This document shows, piece by piece, positions 29,921-40,427 of a stretch of DNA of 64,000 bases. The position numbers and the translations under genes were made by a program. The notes beneath the pieces are model-generated. The model saw only the letters and a list, made by a program, of their open reading frames with translations. It did not search any database and was not told the DNA's origin. This DNA comes from Oscillospiraceae bacterium (lineage in GTDB: Bacteria; Bacillota; Clostridia; Oscillospirales; QAMX01), in NCBI GenBank assembly GCA_015067715.1, contig SVLY01000004.1, positions 1-64,000 of the forward strand, read 5' to 3'. Positions within the stretch are counted from its first letter, which is position 1; each line of letters starts with the position of its first letter.

Positions 29921-29962
29921 TGCCGGAGGGACCAAAACGGGGTTCTCTCCGGCTTTTTCTTT
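29921..29962 (+). terminator. Rho-independent terminator
   Basis: GCCGGAGGGA...TCTCTCCGGC followed by TTTTTCTTTC. Confidence 0.78.
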
Positions 29963-30046
29963 CTTAATGGATTCTTAATTACTTATTGAGTTGTTTATTA
30001 AAAGATAATAAGAGATAATATTACCGTGAAAGGGGAAGAAAAACAT

Positions 30047-30748
30047 ATGAATACAATTTTGGTATGCGACGACGAAAAAGATATCGTCACAGCACTTTGC
30101 GTTTATTTAAGAGAATACCGGGTCCTCACGGCAAACAGCGGAACCGAGGCACTCAATATACTCAGCAACGAAAATGCCGACCTTGTACTGCTGGACATCA
30201 TGATGCCCGGCATGGACGGAATTGCAACTCTGCGCCGCATTCGGGAGACAAGCAATATCCCCGTCATCCTGCTCACCGCCAAGGGCGAAGATGCGGACAA
30301 GATCGTCGGTCTTGACGTTGGCGCGGACGATTACGTTACAAAACCCTTCAGCCCCACAGAGCTTCTCGCCCGTGTACGTGCCCAGCTGCGCAGATATAAA
30401 AGCCTCGGGGGAAGTCCCGCCCGGGAGGGAGTTATTTCTTTAGCCGGCATCGAACTGGACAGAGATCAGAAAACCGTTCTGCTCTACGGAGAGCAGATAT
30501 CACTCACTCCAACGGAGTTTGGCATTCTTGCCCTTTTACTGGAAAATCCCGGCAGAGTGTTCTCAAACCGGGAGATCTACGACCGCGTATGGCGCGGAGC
30601 GGGATATTCCGGCCTCGAGACCTCCGTTCCCGTACACATTCGCCACCTCCGGGAGAAGATAGAGATAAACCCTGCCGAGCCGCGTTTTATAAAGGTGGTT
30701 TGGGGTCAGGGCTATAAGCTGGATCCCGGCGCAGATAAGAAAGGATAA
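30047..30748 (+). CDS. OmpR-family response regulator
   Basis: ILVCDDEKDIV, LVLLDIMMPGMDGIATLR, DYVTKPFSPTELLARV, winged-helix C-terminus. Confidence 0.96.
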   Translation: MNTILVCDDEKDIVTALCVYLREYRVLTANSGTEALNILSNENADLVLLDIMMPGMDGIATLRRIRETSNIPVILLTAKGEDADKIVGLDVGADDYVTKPFSPTELLARVRAQLRRYKSLGGSPAREGVISLAGIELDRDQKTVLLYGEQISLTPTEFGILALLLENPGRVFSNREIYDRVWRGAGYSGLETSVPVHIRHLREKIEINPAEPRFIKVVWGQGYKLDPGADKKG

Positions 30749-30754
30749 AGGGTA

Positions 30755-32680
30755 ATGAAAAAGCAGGTACTTCGCAGAAACTTCTGGATACGCTTCGGCG
30801 CGTTTTTTCTGATGATATTTCTCTTCATCGGACTTGCCGCAAGCACAGTGAGCGTTGTCTACATGGCCGGAAACGGCTATTATTACGACAACGGCGAAAA
30901 CGACCGGGAGAGCATCCGGGCGAGATCGTCGCTGTACTACGCAATTTTAGGTGCAAGCGAGACATTTTACGCCATTGACGAAAGCGTTGTGTGGGCGGCC
31001 TCTTACTATTACGATACCTCCCGGTATCTTGAGCTTGAAAACGTGGACTACTCCGTAAAAGACATAGAGACCGGCAAGATCCTCTTTACAAGCTATTCCC
31101 CCGACACGCCTTACCTTGAGGAATACACCAACGACATCGCCATCAGATATATGACAGACGATAGCCCCGAAGAGCTTTCAAGAGAACTTTCCGTCACCGT
31201 TTACTTCCCCCATGAGCTCCCCCACCAGGACTGGTGCACGGTTCAGCTTAAGCTTTCCGGCATTCTCACGGAGTTTAAATACCCCATGATCGCCCTGGCC
31301 GTTATACTGCTCATCGCCGGGATCGCCCTTTTTATTTTCCTTATGCAGTCCGCAGGACTTTCTGCCGACGGAACGCCCACACCGGGCTTTCTGGGCAAAG
31401 TCCCAATTGAGGTATTTGCGGTCATAATCTCCCTGCTTGAAACGGGTGTTGTAGGCGTTACGGTGTTTTTAAACGAATCTGCGGACACTTTCATCGGCGC
31501 GCTGGGTTTCTTTCTGCTGTTCACGTTTATTCTCGCCCTGTGGCTTCTCATGAGCCTTGCTTCCCGTTTCCGTTCGAACACCTTTTTCAAGTACTGCCTT
31601 ACCTGGATAATCATCAAAGCTCTGGGACGGCTGTTCCGCTGGATAGGCCGCATATACCACAAGGCAGGCTTTCTCTGGCGTTCCGCCATTGCAATATGCG
31701 TTGTATCCTTTGTTTTCCTGATTCTGGTAATCGGTGTGGGCGAAAGGGTGGATATTGCCCCGTTCTTAATGTTCTGCCTTTGGTTTGGGCTGACTGCCGC
31801 CTTTTCCGTGGCCTGCGCCAATTTCTCGAAGCTGAAAAAAGCCATCCAGCGCCTTGCGGACGGCGACTATACCACAAAGGTCAGCACGGCTGGAATGTTC
31901 TTTGACTTCCGCCGCGCCGCGCAGAACATTAACCGCGCCGGCGAGGGCATGACCAAAGCCGTTGAGGAGCGCATGAAGAGCGAAAGGCTGAAGACCGAGC
32001 TTATCACAAACGTCTCCCACGACATCAAAACCCCCCTCACCTCCATCGTAAACTGCGTTGACCTTTTGAAAAACAGCGGCGAAGAGTATTCAGCCCAGAC
32101 AGCAGAATACCTCGACATTCTCGACCGTCAGTCCAAACGGCTTAAAAAACTCACCGAAGACGTTCTTGAGGCCTCAAAGGCTTCCACGGGCAATATTGCC
32201 GTTGAGCTTGGCGCCGTGGACATGGAAACGCTTCTCACCCAGGCAATGGGCGAATACAGCGACAAGCTTGAAGAGAAAAACCTTAAGCCGGTCATAAACA
32301 TTTCCCAGGAAAACATTCTCGCCTACGCAGACGGAAGGCTTCTCTGGAGGGTGTTTGACAATCTGTTCTCCAACATAATCAAATACGCTCTCCCCGGAAC
32401 AAGAGTCTATCTTGACGTGTTCAAGGCAAACGGCATTGCCTACGTCACCTTCCGCAATATTTCCGAGTTTGAGCTTCCCGGTGACCCGGCGGAGCTTACC
32501 GAGCGTTTCGTCCGGGGCGATGCATCCCGCAACACCGAGGGAAGCGGTCTTGGGCTTTCGATCTCCGAAAACCTCTGCACGCTCATGGGCGGCAAGCTTT
32601 CGCTGTCTACAGAGGCCGACCTCTTCAAGGCCACCGTCAGCCTTCCGGCCTGCAGACTCGTCCCCAAAAAGCAGAGCTGA
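30755..32680 (+). CDS. sensor histidine kinase
   Basis: Multiple TM segments, HAMP-like region, NVSHDIKTPLTSIVN H-box, GSGLGLSISENLCTLMGG G-box. Confidence 0.96.
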   Translation: MKKQVLRRNFWIRFGAFFLMIFLFIGLAASTVSVVYMAGNGYYYDNGENDRESIRARSSLYYAILGASETFYAIDESVVWAASYYYDTSRYLELENVDYSVKDIETGKILFTSYSPDTPYLEEYTNDIAIRYMTDDSPEELSRELSVTVYFPHELPHQDWCTVQLKLSGILTEFKYPMIALAVILLIAGIALFIFLMQSAGLSADGTPTPGFLGKVPIEVFAVIISLLETGVVGVTVFLNESADTFIGALGFFLLFTFILALWLLMSLASRFRSNTFFKYCLTWIIIKALGRLFRWIGRIYHKAGFLWRSAIAICVVSFVFLILVIGVGERVDIAPFLMFCLWFGLTAAFSVACANFSKLKKAIQRLADGDYTTKVSTAGMFFDFRRAAQNINRAGEGMTKAVEERMKSERLKTELITNVSHDIKTPLTSIVNCVDLLKNSGEEYSAQTAEYLDILDRQSKRLKKLTEDVLEASKASTGNIAVELGAVDMETLLTQAMGEYSDKLEEKNLKPVINISQENILAYADGRLLWRVFDNLFSNIIKYALPGTRVYLDVFKANGIAYVTFRNISEFELPGDPAELTERFVRGDASRNTEGSGLGLSISENLCTLMGGKLSLSTEADLFKATVSLPACRLVPKKQS

Positions 32681-32771
32681 AAATCCCTTCGACAAATTGC
32701 AACCAAATCCCCGCATAAGGGGTAATATACTTGAATCCAAAAGATCGATCATAAAACCTGCAGGAGCCGCA

Positions 32772-34946
32772 ATGAGAAAAGCATTTCAGAAGTTCATAGG
32801 TTTTTTAACCGCAGAACACAGCAGAAAGTTTCTCGTTGCGGTCTCTTTTTGTCTGACCTTCGGCGTGCTGATGATCGCCTTCGCCGCAAGACAGTTTGCC
32901 CCCTTCGGTAATAAAGGCCTTATCGCAATGGATGCCTACAGCCAGTATTTCCCCATGCTGAAAACAATGCGGGAGGCGCTTCATTCCGGCTCGGGCTTTG
33001 AATACAGCTTTTTTGGGGCCTGCGGCTTTGACCTTTGGGTCCAAAACGCCTATTACACCAATTCACCCCTCTGGATCCCCGTATATCTCGTTCCGGAGAG
33101 TTGGATGGTATCGGTCGTTGATCTCACCGTTGCATTCCGTATGTCCCTTGCAAGCGCTTTTTGCACCCTGTGGCTCACCCGGGAGAAAGAAAAGAACAAC
33201 CTTATGCGTGTGCTTTTCGGCCTGTGCTACGGTCTTTGCGCATGGGCGCTTGCCTTTATGAACCAGTTCATGTGGACGGATGCCTATATGCTTCTGCCCC
33301 TTGTGGCTCTGGGCATAAGGCGTATTGCAAAGGGAAAAAGCCCGGTTATGTACGCCCTTTGTCTCGGGCTGACCTTATGGTCAAACTTCTACGTTGGCTT
33401 TATGGTGTGCATCTTCTCCGCTATGTGGTTTGGGCTGTATCTTTTCGGAGAAAACCGTATCGGCAAAGGAAAGCTTTTCCTCCGTTTTCTTGTTGGCTCG
33501 CTTCTTGCGGGAGGGCTTGCCTCGGCGGTGCTCATCCCCACCTATATCGGTCTGCAACAGACTGTCGCATCTACTCTCGGCTTTGAGGGAAAGCTTGAGC
33601 TTTACAACGGCATCGGAGCGATACTTGCCAAGCTCCTCCCGGTCTCCGAAACTTCTCTTGTCTACGAGGCACCGAATGTCTACTGCGGGCTTCTGTGCCT
33701 GCCGCTGGGGGCTGTATGTCTGTTTTCAAAGAAGATACCCCTTTCAAAAAAGCTGATCTACTCATCCCTCCTGGTCTTCATGGTTTTATCCTTCGACCTT
33801 AACCTTCTGGACTATATCTGGCACGGGTTCCACTATCCAAATCAGCTCCCGGGAAGACAGAGCTTTATCTTCTGCTTTATGCTTGTCACCGCCGCAGACC
33901 TCGGTGCAAAGGAGCTTGAAAACGGGCTTTTCTTTGACAGAGTTAAGGACATTAAGCTCCCTCTGAAGAAAATAATGATCACCTCTGTGGGCATAGTCCT
34001 TGCCGCAGAGCTTGCCGTGAACACGTTCTGGACCGTCGGCACTCAGGTGTGGGGATGTGACCTTGTAAACTACGGCGCCTTCGACAGCGCAATGGAGAAA
34101 GTCCTTGACAAGTATTCACCGGGCTACAGGGACTTTTTCAGATGCGAGACCCTCACCCCCGGCAACCACAACGTGGGTCAGCGCTACAGCTTTAACGGCG
34201 TGACCTATTACTCCTCTACAATGACTCAAAACACCTACAGATTCTTCCGTTCAGTCAAAATGCCGGTGTACGCCAAAAACGTGTCCTTTGAATACGTTCC
34301 GGATCCTGTGTGCAACGCGCTTTTTGGCGTGAGATACGTTTTCGACCTGGACTCTTCCAAAGAAAAGATAGACTCCCTCAGCCTTTACGGCCTCCGGGAG
34401 GCAGAGAGTATTGGGAATATTACGGTCTACGAAAACAAATGGGCTCTGCCCCTCGGCTTCGTCTGCTGTGAAGAAGTTCTGACCTACGACCCCTCAGCCG
34501 CGGCCTCCCGAACGGATGCGCTGAACGGTCTTTTGATAAGCACCGGAGCAACGGACAAAAAACTGTATTCAAGAATGGCGGAAAGGAACGTGCTTGACAC
34601 CGTCGGGTTCGATTCTGCCTTTGAAGCGCTCTTTGAAAACAGTGTAAATATAACAAGCTTTACACCAACGAAAATCAAAGGAGAGCTTAAGTCTGACAAA
34701 AACGGCGTGCTCCTCTTTTCCATCCCCCAAAGCTCCGGCTGGAAGCTGAGCATTGACGGTAAAAGGGTGGAAACAAAAACCGCCTGGGGCTATTTTCTGG
34801 CCGCAGATATCTCCGGGGGAGACCACAGCATCTGCCTTGAATACTCCACCCCGGGGCTGAAGGCCGGCACCGTGATCAGCGTTATATCCGCCGCAATACT
34901 GATCGTGTTTGGAACAAACAAAAAGATTAAAGCACACTTCAACTGA
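32772..34946 (+). CDS. YfhO family multi-TM membrane protein
   Basis: ARQFAPFGNKGLIAMDAYSQYFPMLKTMREALHSGSGFEYSFFGACGFDLWVQNAYYTNSPLWIPVYLVP; GRQSFIFCFMLV; C-terminal globular domain. ATG 32772 after CAGGAG. Confidence 0.92.
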   Translation: MRKAFQKFIGFLTAEHSRKFLVAVSFCLTFGVLMIAFAARQFAPFGNKGLIAMDAYSQYFPMLKTMREALHSGSGFEYSFFGACGFDLWVQNAYYTNSPLWIPVYLVPESWMVSVVDLTVAFRMSLASAFCTLWLTREKEKNNLMRVLFGLCYGLCAWALAFMNQFMWTDAYMLLPLVALGIRRIAKGKSPVMYALCLGLTLWSNFYVGFMVCIFSAMWFGLYLFGENRIGKGKLFLRFLVGSLLAGGLASAVLIPTYIGLQQTVASTLGFEGKLELYNGIGAILAKLLPVSETSLVYEAPNVYCGLLCLPLGAVCLFSKKIPLSKKLIYSSLLVFMVLSFDLNLLDYIWHGFHYPNQLPGRQSFIFCFMLVTAADLGAKELENGLFFDRVKDIKLPLKKIMITSVGIVLAAELAVNTFWTVGTQVWGCDLVNYGAFDSAMEKVLDKYSPGYRDFFRCETLTPGNHNVGQRYSFNGVTYYSSTMTQNTYRFFRSVKMPVYAKNVSFEYVPDPVCNALFGVRYVFDLDSSKEKIDSLSLYGLREAESIGNITVYENKWALPLGFVCCEEVLTYDPSAAASRTDALNGLLISTGATDKKLYSRMAERNVLDTVGFDSAFEALFENSVNITSFTPTKIKGELKSDKNGVLLFSIPQSSGWKLSIDGKRVETKTAWGYFLAADISGGDHSICLEYSTPGLKAGTVISVISAAILIVFGTNKKIKAHFN

Positions 34947-34970
34947 GGGGTGTGCTTTTTTTCGTCGGCA
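34929..34970 (+). terminator. Rho-independent terminator overlapping the 3' end of the yfhO-like CDS
   Basis: AAAGCACAC...GTGTGCTTT followed by TTTT. Confidence 0.75.
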
Positions 34971-35024
34971 CCTCTGCCTGTTTTGCTGCAAGGGCATAAT
35001 AAGTATCAATTTTATAACAGTAAA

Positions 35025-35087
35025 GAGCATCCGCCCACACGCCCGGTAAAACCCATATGACGTGTAAAACGGATGCTCTTTTACATT
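35025..35087 (-). terminator. ileS downstream hairpin/probable terminator
   Basis: Inverted repeat TAAAGAGCATCCG...CGGATGCTCTTTTA with internal ACACG...CGTGT pairing. Confidence 0.55.
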
Positions 35088-35090
35088 TCA

Positions 35091-35108
35091 AACTGCCTGC
35101 AGGCAGTT
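35091..35108. repeat. 18-bp perfect palindrome
   Basis: AACTGCCTGCAGGCAGTT is its own reverse complement; lies 4 nt beyond the ileS stop codon. Confidence 0.9.
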
Positions 35109-35112
35109 ATAT

Positions 35113-38100
35113 TCAGATTTTTTCAACGCCGATAACGGCATCTTCGCCCTGAATGCTCTTGCTGTCAACGTAGCCGGAGGGCTCGCGCTCTTCAATGGCG
35201 TCTGCGAGAATGGCGGAGGCGATATCCTCGGCAAACTTCTCAAAGAGTGCCTTGACCTTGCCGGAGGCCTTGTAGCTGACACGGATGCGGTCGGTAACGT
35301 CAAAGCCGGCGGCCTTACGCATGGTCTGGAGCTTACGCTTCAGCTCGCGAACAAGACCCTCTTCCTCAAGCTCGGCTGTGATGGTGGTATCGATGGCAAC
35401 GGTGAGCTCGCGGTCGTTCTCGGAAACGAAGCCCTCGGCCTTCCTGGTCTCGATAAGAAGCTCATCCTCGGTCATGTTAATGGCTTCGCCGTTAACGGTA
35501 AGAGCAATGGAGCCCTTTTCGGTAAGTTCAGCCATGAGGGCGGAACCGTCGGAGGCCTCAAGAGTTGCTTTGATGGCGGGAACGAGCTTGCCGTACTTTC
35601 TGCCAACGGTCTTCAGCTGGGGCTTGAAGCTGTAGGAGACGAAGCTTGCGGTGTTATCCGTGGAGACAACGTTCTTCACGTTCAGCTCGCCTTCGATAAG
35701 GTCTTCAAAGCCCTCGGCGGAATCGTCGCCGGTGGTACGGATGTAAACGGCGTTAAGGGGCTGGCTGTTCTTAATGCCGGATGCGGCGCGGCAGGCGCGG
35801 CCAAGCTCAACAACACGGCGCACGAAGCCCATGCTCTTTTCAAGAGCCTTGTCGATATCGGCCTCAACGGGCACGGGGAAATCGCAGAGGTGGACGCTTT
35901 CGGGAGCGCTTTCGTCAACACTGCGGACAAGGTTCTGGTAGATCTCTTCGGAGATGAAGGGAACGAAGGGAGCAGAGAGCTTTGCAAGGGTGACGAGAAC
36001 GTTGTAGAGCACGTTATAGGCGCACTTCTTGTCCTCGGTGAGCTCGGTGCCCCAGTATCTCTCACGGTTCAGACGGACGTACCAGTTGGAGAGCTCGTCG
36101 GTGAACTCGGAGATAGCGCGGGAGGCCTCGGTGATCCGGTAGGCATCGAGATCGGCGTCTACCTCAGCGGTAAGGGCGCTGAGCTTTGAAAGCAGCCATT
36201 TATCCATAACGGTGTAGGCCGCGGGATCGCAGGCGTGCTTTTTGGGATCAAAGCCGTCGATATTGGCGTAGAGCACGAAGAAGGAATAGGTGTTCCACAG
36301 GGTGCCCATGAACTTTCTCTGGCTCTCGTTTACAGCGTCCTCGTAGAAGCGGCTGGGAAGCCAGGGAGCACTGCCGGAGCAGAAATACCAGCGCACAGCG
36401 TCGGCACCCTGCTTGTCAAGGATGCTCCAGGGGTCAACAACGTTGCCCTTGTGCTTGGACATCTTAAGACCGTCCTTGTCGCAGACGTGACCAAGAACGA
36501 TGCAGTTTCTGAAAGGCGCCTTGTCGAACAGGAGGGTGGAGATGGTCAGCAGAGTGTAGAACCAGCCACGGGTCTGGTCGATGGCTTCGCTGATAAAGTC
36601 GGCGGGGAAATGGCTCTCGAAGAGCTCTTTGTTTTCAAAGGGATAGTGGTACTGGGCAAAGGGCATTGAGCCGGAGTCAAACCAGCAGTCGATGACCTCG
36701 GGAGTGCGGCGCATCTGTCCGCCGCATTCGGGACAGGTGAGAACGACCTTGTCAACGTAGGCCTTGTGGAGCTCGATGTCCTCGGGAACCTCGCTTCCGT
36801 CCTCGTAGCGGCCAAGCTCCCGAAGCTCGGCAATGCTGCCAACGGTGTGGATATGACCGCAGGAGCAGACCCAAACGGGAAGGGGCGTGCCCCAGTAACG
36901 GGAACGGGTGAGACACCAGTCGATATTGTTCTCAAGGAAGTTGCCCATACGGCCTTCCTTGATGTTGTCGGGATACCAGTTGATGGTGCGGTTGTTGGCG
37001 ATGAGACGGTCACGGATCTTTGTGGTCTCGATGAACCAGGACTCCATGGCGTAGTAAAGAAGGGGCGTGTCGCATCTCCAGCAGAAGGGATAGCTGTGCT
37101 CAAACTTGAGAGCCTTCAGCAGCAGACCGCGGGAGGCAAGCTCGCTGATGATGGCCTTGTCGCCGTCCTTGCAGAAGGTGCCTGCCCAGGGAGTTACCTC
37201 GGGAGTGAAACAGCCGCGGGCGTCAACAAGCTGAACGAAGGGCAGACCGTTCTGACGGCCCACTCTGGCGTCGTCTTCGCCGAAGGCGGGGGCGATATGG
37301 ACGATACCGGAACCGTCGGTAAGGGTGACGAAGTCGCCGGCGATAACGTACCAGGCCTTTTCCTTGGGAGAAACGAAGTTATAGAGAGGCTCGTATTCCA
37401 TGCCCAGAAGCTCTTCGCCCCTGTAGGTGGCAACGACCTCATACTCCTCGCCCACGACGCTCTGTACAAGGGCAGAGGCCATGATCATGGTATCTTCCCC
37501 GACCTTTACCTCGGAATACTCCTCGGCCTTGTTAACGGCCAGAGCGACGTTGGAAGGAAGGGTCCAGGGGGTGGTGGTCCATGCGACGAGATAGCGGTTC
37601 TCAAAGCCCTTCACGTGGAAGCGGACGAAGATGGAGGTCTCCTTAACGTCCTTATAGCCCTGAGCGACCTCATGGCTGGAAAGGCTGGTTCCGCAACGGG
37701 GGCAATAGGGAACGATCTTGTGACCCTTGTAGATAAGACCCTTGTCTGCGATCTGCTTGATGGCCCACCATTCGCTTTCGATATAGCTGTTGTGGTAGGT
37801 GACGTAGGGGTTATCCATGTCGCACCAGTAACCAACGGCATCGCTCATGCGGCGCCATTCGTCGGTGTATTTCCAAACGCTCTCCTTGCACTTTTCGCAG
37901 AAGGGCTCAATGCCGTAGCGTTCGATATCCTGCTTGCCGTCCAGCTTGAGAAGCTTTTCGACCTCGATCTCAACGGGAAGACCCTGGGTGTCCCAACCGG
38001 CCTTACGGTCGACGACGTAGCCCTTCATGGTCTTGTAACGGGGAATAACGTCCTTCATAACGCGGGTGAGAATATGGCCGATGTGGGGCTTGCCGTTGGC

Positions 38101-38253
38101 CGTAGGAGGCCCGTCGTAGAAAGTAAAGCTGTCTCCGCCGCGGCGGCTGGAGATGCTCTTTGCGAAAATGTCGTTTTGTTTCCAGAACTCCGTAACTTCC
38201 TTTTCACGGGCAAGGAAGTTCAGGTCGCCCTGCACTTTTTTGTAAACGCTCAT
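35113..38253 (-). CDS. ileS: isoleucyl-tRNA synthetase
   Basis: YDGPPTANGKPHIGHILTRVMKDVIPRYK, DGLKMSKHKGNVVDPW (KMSKS-type), preceded by an Ile T-box. ATG 38253 preferred. Confidence 0.97.
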   Translation of the reverse strand: MSVYKKVQGDLNFLAREKEVTEFWKQNDIFAKSISSRRGGDSFTFYDGPPTANGKPHIGHILTRVMKDVIPRYKTMKGYVVDRKAGWDTQGLPVEIEVEKLLKLDGKQDIERYGIEPFCEKCKESVWKYTDEWRRMSDAVGYWCDMDNPYVTYHNSYIESEWWAIKQIADKGLIYKGHKIVPYCPRCGTSLSSHEVAQGYKDVKETSIFVRFHVKGFENRYLVAWTTTPWTLPSNVALAVNKAEEYSEVKVGEDTMIMASALVQSVVGEEYEVVATYRGEELLGMEYEPLYNFVSPKEKAWYVIAGDFVTLTDGSGIVHIAPAFGEDDARVGRQNGLPFVQLVDARGCFTPEVTPWAGTFCKDGDKAIISELASRGLLLKALKFEHSYPFCWRCDTPLLYYAMESWFIETTKIRDRLIANNRTINWYPDNIKEGRMGNFLENNIDWCLTRSRYWGTPLPVWVCSCGHIHTVGSIAELRELGRYEDGSEVPEDIELHKAYVDKVVLTCPECGGQMRRTPEVIDCWFDSGSMPFAQYHYPFENKELFESHFPADFISEAIDQTRGWFYTLLTISTLLFDKAPFRNCIVLGHVCDKDGLKMSKHKGNVVDPWSILDKQGADAVRWYFCSGSAPWLPSRFYEDAVNESQRKFMGTLWNTYSFFVLYANIDGFDPKKHACDPAAYTVMDKWLLSKLSALTAEVDADLDAYRITEASRAISEFTDELSNWYVRLNRERYWGTELTEDKKCAYNVLYNVLVTLAKLSAPFVPFISEEIYQNLVRSVDESAPESVHLCDFPVPVEADIDKALEKSMGFVRRVVELGRACRAASGIKNSQPLNAVYIRTTGDDSAEGFEDLIEGELNVKNVVSTDNTASFVSYSFKPQLKTVGRKYGKLVPAIKATLEASDGSALMAELTEKGSIALTVNGEAINMTEDELLIETRKAEGFVSENDRELTVAIDTTITAELEEEGLVRELKRKLQTMRKAAGFDVTDRIRVSYKASGKVKALFEKFAEDIASAILADAIEEREPSGYVDSKSIQGEDAVIGVEKI

Positions 38254-38284
38254 TATTATGATCCTCTCTCCGGAATAATTAATA

Positions 38285-38570
38285 AAATAAAAAGCTCCGC
38301 CCCCAAAATAAAGGGGCGAAGCTAAATTATCAGCTGCGCGGTACCACCCTTTTTCGGCGGAAAAGCCTTCCGCCATCTCAAAAAAGCTCCCATGATAACG
38401 GAGGAATTCCGTTTTTGCTTAGTCCCCGAATTTGGTTTTCCGGGTTTCGGCAAAACCGCTCAGGAGTGATAAGTGATCCGACCCCCGGCCGCCTTTCACC
38501 AAACGGCGGCTCTCTTTATCGGGTAAGCTTCGGAAGACCCTTGTCTCCATCATAGCGTTTATGATTATCT
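38285..38570 (-). promoter_or_regulatory. T-box leader (Ile) upstream of ileS
   Basis: Minus strand AGGGTGGTACCGCG (38335-38348), terminator stem AGCTTCGCCCC/GGGGGCGGAGCT + TTTTT (38287-38321), and putative specifier ATC followed by A (38468-38470). Confidence 0.93.
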
Positions 38571-38612
38571 CAAGTGATTATACCATGCAATATGATTTTT
38601 GTCAACGGGTTT

Positions 38613-40427
38613 TCAGCCTTTTTCCAACTGATCTGCCAGGTATTTTTTTGCCTGGACAGTGTACATATGGGCGTATTTGCCGTTTTGGGTCATAAGCTCG
38701 TCGTGGGTGCCGCTTTCGATGATCCTCCCCTGCTCAAACATGTAGATCCTGTCTGCCATCCGGGTGGTGGAAAGCCTGTGGGAGATGAAGATAAGGGTCT
38801 TATCTCCCGCGTTTTCGGCAATGGAACGGTTCAGCTCAAATTCCGCAACGGGGTCAAGTGCGCTTGAGGGCTCGTCCAGGATCATAAGCTCATGCTCCCC
38901 TGCAAACACCCGGGCGATGGCAACCTTCTGTGCCTCGCCGCCGGAAAGACCAATGCCCTTGTCCGAAAACTCGGTGGTGAGCTGGGTGTGGATGCCCTCG
39001 GGAAGCTCAGAGAGCTTATCTTCAAAGCTTGCGGCTCCAAGGGCGGAGAGAACCTTTTCCTCGTCCCCGGGAGTAAACTCTCTTCCAAGGACGTTTTCTG
39101 CAAGGCTTGCGGCAAAGATCCTGTAATCCTGAAACACAGCGCCGATATGCCTTCTGTAGCTTTCGGGGTCAAAGTCTTTGATATTTCTGCCGTTGTAGAG
39201 TATCTCGCCATTTTCAACGTCGTAGAGCCGCATTATAAGCTTTGTGAGCGTGGTCTTGCCCGCACCGTTGTAGCCGACGAAGGCGATCTTTTCACCCCGG
39301 CGGAGCTTCAGGGAGATATCGGACAAAACAGCTTTTTCCTCTCCGCCGAAATTGTAGCCAAAGGAGACGTTGCGAAGCTCAAAGGACTCAAAGCCGGGAA
39401 CGTCCTTTTCCTCTCCCCGTATCTTCGGCTCGGTCTCCATAAACCGCCGGACCTTTTCAATATAGAGTCCGTGCTCGTTGAATTTGTTTACGTAGTTTGA
39501 AATATCGTCCAGAGTCCAGAACAGCTTAAAGCAGGAGGAAATGCCCGCAGAAAGATCGCCAAGGGTAAACATTGGGTCAAGCACGAACCGGATTATGATA
39601 TATCCGGTTATGCCTGCCTGGGGAAAGGTGTCCATAAGAAAACGGGAGAGAAACCCCCAGGAGTACCGTTTTGCTCTGGTCTTTTTCAAAATTCCGGCGT
39701 ATTCGTCCAATGCCTTGTTGTTTTGCCCGCGCATGTGTGCGGAGATACCGCCCTGCCTCAGCTCAGCGGCATATTCCGGGAGAGTGAAGAGACGGTTGAT
39801 ATAGCTTATCTTCCGCCGGACGGGGTTCATCTCTTCGTTACAGTCATACCACACTTTTGTGATCTTCTTCTTGATAAAAAACCCAGCCGCAACCGTTGCA
39901 AACAGAACTGCGGCCACAACGGGGTCGATGACCGCAAGCACACCCAGCACCACCGCAGAGCATATGACCCGGTTCACGATCATGCCGACGTGATCCATAA
40001 TGTCGATAAAGCGCGTGTCGGATTCACGGATGGCCCAGATAAAGTCGTTGTAAAACTCCGGATCGTCGTAAGACCCAAGGTCAAGACTGCGCGCCTTTTT
40101 GTAAAGCTCGCTCTGAACGCATTTGTGAAGCTTGATTCTCGCCCGGGGAACGTAAACGTTCAGCCTCCATTTGTTAAACAGCTCGAAAACGGCGTTGTAG
40201 GCCGTATAAGCAAGCAATACAAAGAGTATCTGCCGGAAATCAACTCCGCTTTCAACAGCGTCGAAGAAATAGCGCAGAAAGAGTATCTGAACGATGTGCC
40301 AGAGAGCTCTGCCAATTCCCTCGGTGAGTGCGACGGCGATAAATCCCGGTGAGAATTTCAGAGTGTACCTGATCCCGAAAAAGATATTGCTTATGACCCT
40401 TTTGGTTCCGGTCTTGTTTCCCTTCAT
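38613..40427 (-). CDS. ABC exporter, fused TMD-NBD, subunit B
   Basis: Walker A GYNGAGKTTL, LSGGEAQKVAIARVFAG, LMILDEPSSALDP. Confidence 0.93.
   Translation of the reverse strand: MKGNKTGTKRVISNIFFGIRYTLKFSPGFIAVALTEGIGRALWHIVQILFLRYFFDAVESGVDFRQILFVLLAYTAYNAVFELFNKWRLNVYVPRARIKLHKCVQSELYKKARSLDLGSYDDPEFYNDFIWAIRESDTRFIDIMDHVGMIVNRVICSAVVLGVLAVIDPVVAAVLFATVAAGFFIKKKITKVWYDCNEEMNPVRRKISYINRLFTLPEYAAELRQGGISAHMRGQNNKALDEYAGILKKTRAKRYSWGFLSRFLMDTFPQAGITGYIIIRFVLDPMFTLGDLSAGISSCFKLFWTLDDISNYVNKFNEHGLYIEKVRRFMETEPKIRGEEKDVPGFESFELRNVSFGYNFGGEEKAVLSDISLKLRRGEKIAFVGYNGAGKTTLTKLIMRLYDVENGEILYNGRNIKDFDPESYRRHIGAVFQDYRIFAASLAENVLGREFTPGDEEKVLSALGAASFEDKLSELPEGIHTQLTTEFSDKGIGLSGGEAQKVAIARVFAGEHELMILDEPSSALDPVAEFELNRSIAENAGDKTLIFISHRLSTTRMADRIYMFEQGRIIESGTHDELMTQNGKYAHMYTVQAKKYLADQLEKG

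Noticed and set aside
32412-32771. N-terminal extension of the YfhO-like ORF
   Set aside because: Overlaps the histidine kinase 3' end in another frame; ATG at 32772 has a good RBS and membrane-protein start.
36766-38325. 519-aa plus-strand ORF
   Set aside because: Antisense to ileS and its leader; codon-bias artefact.
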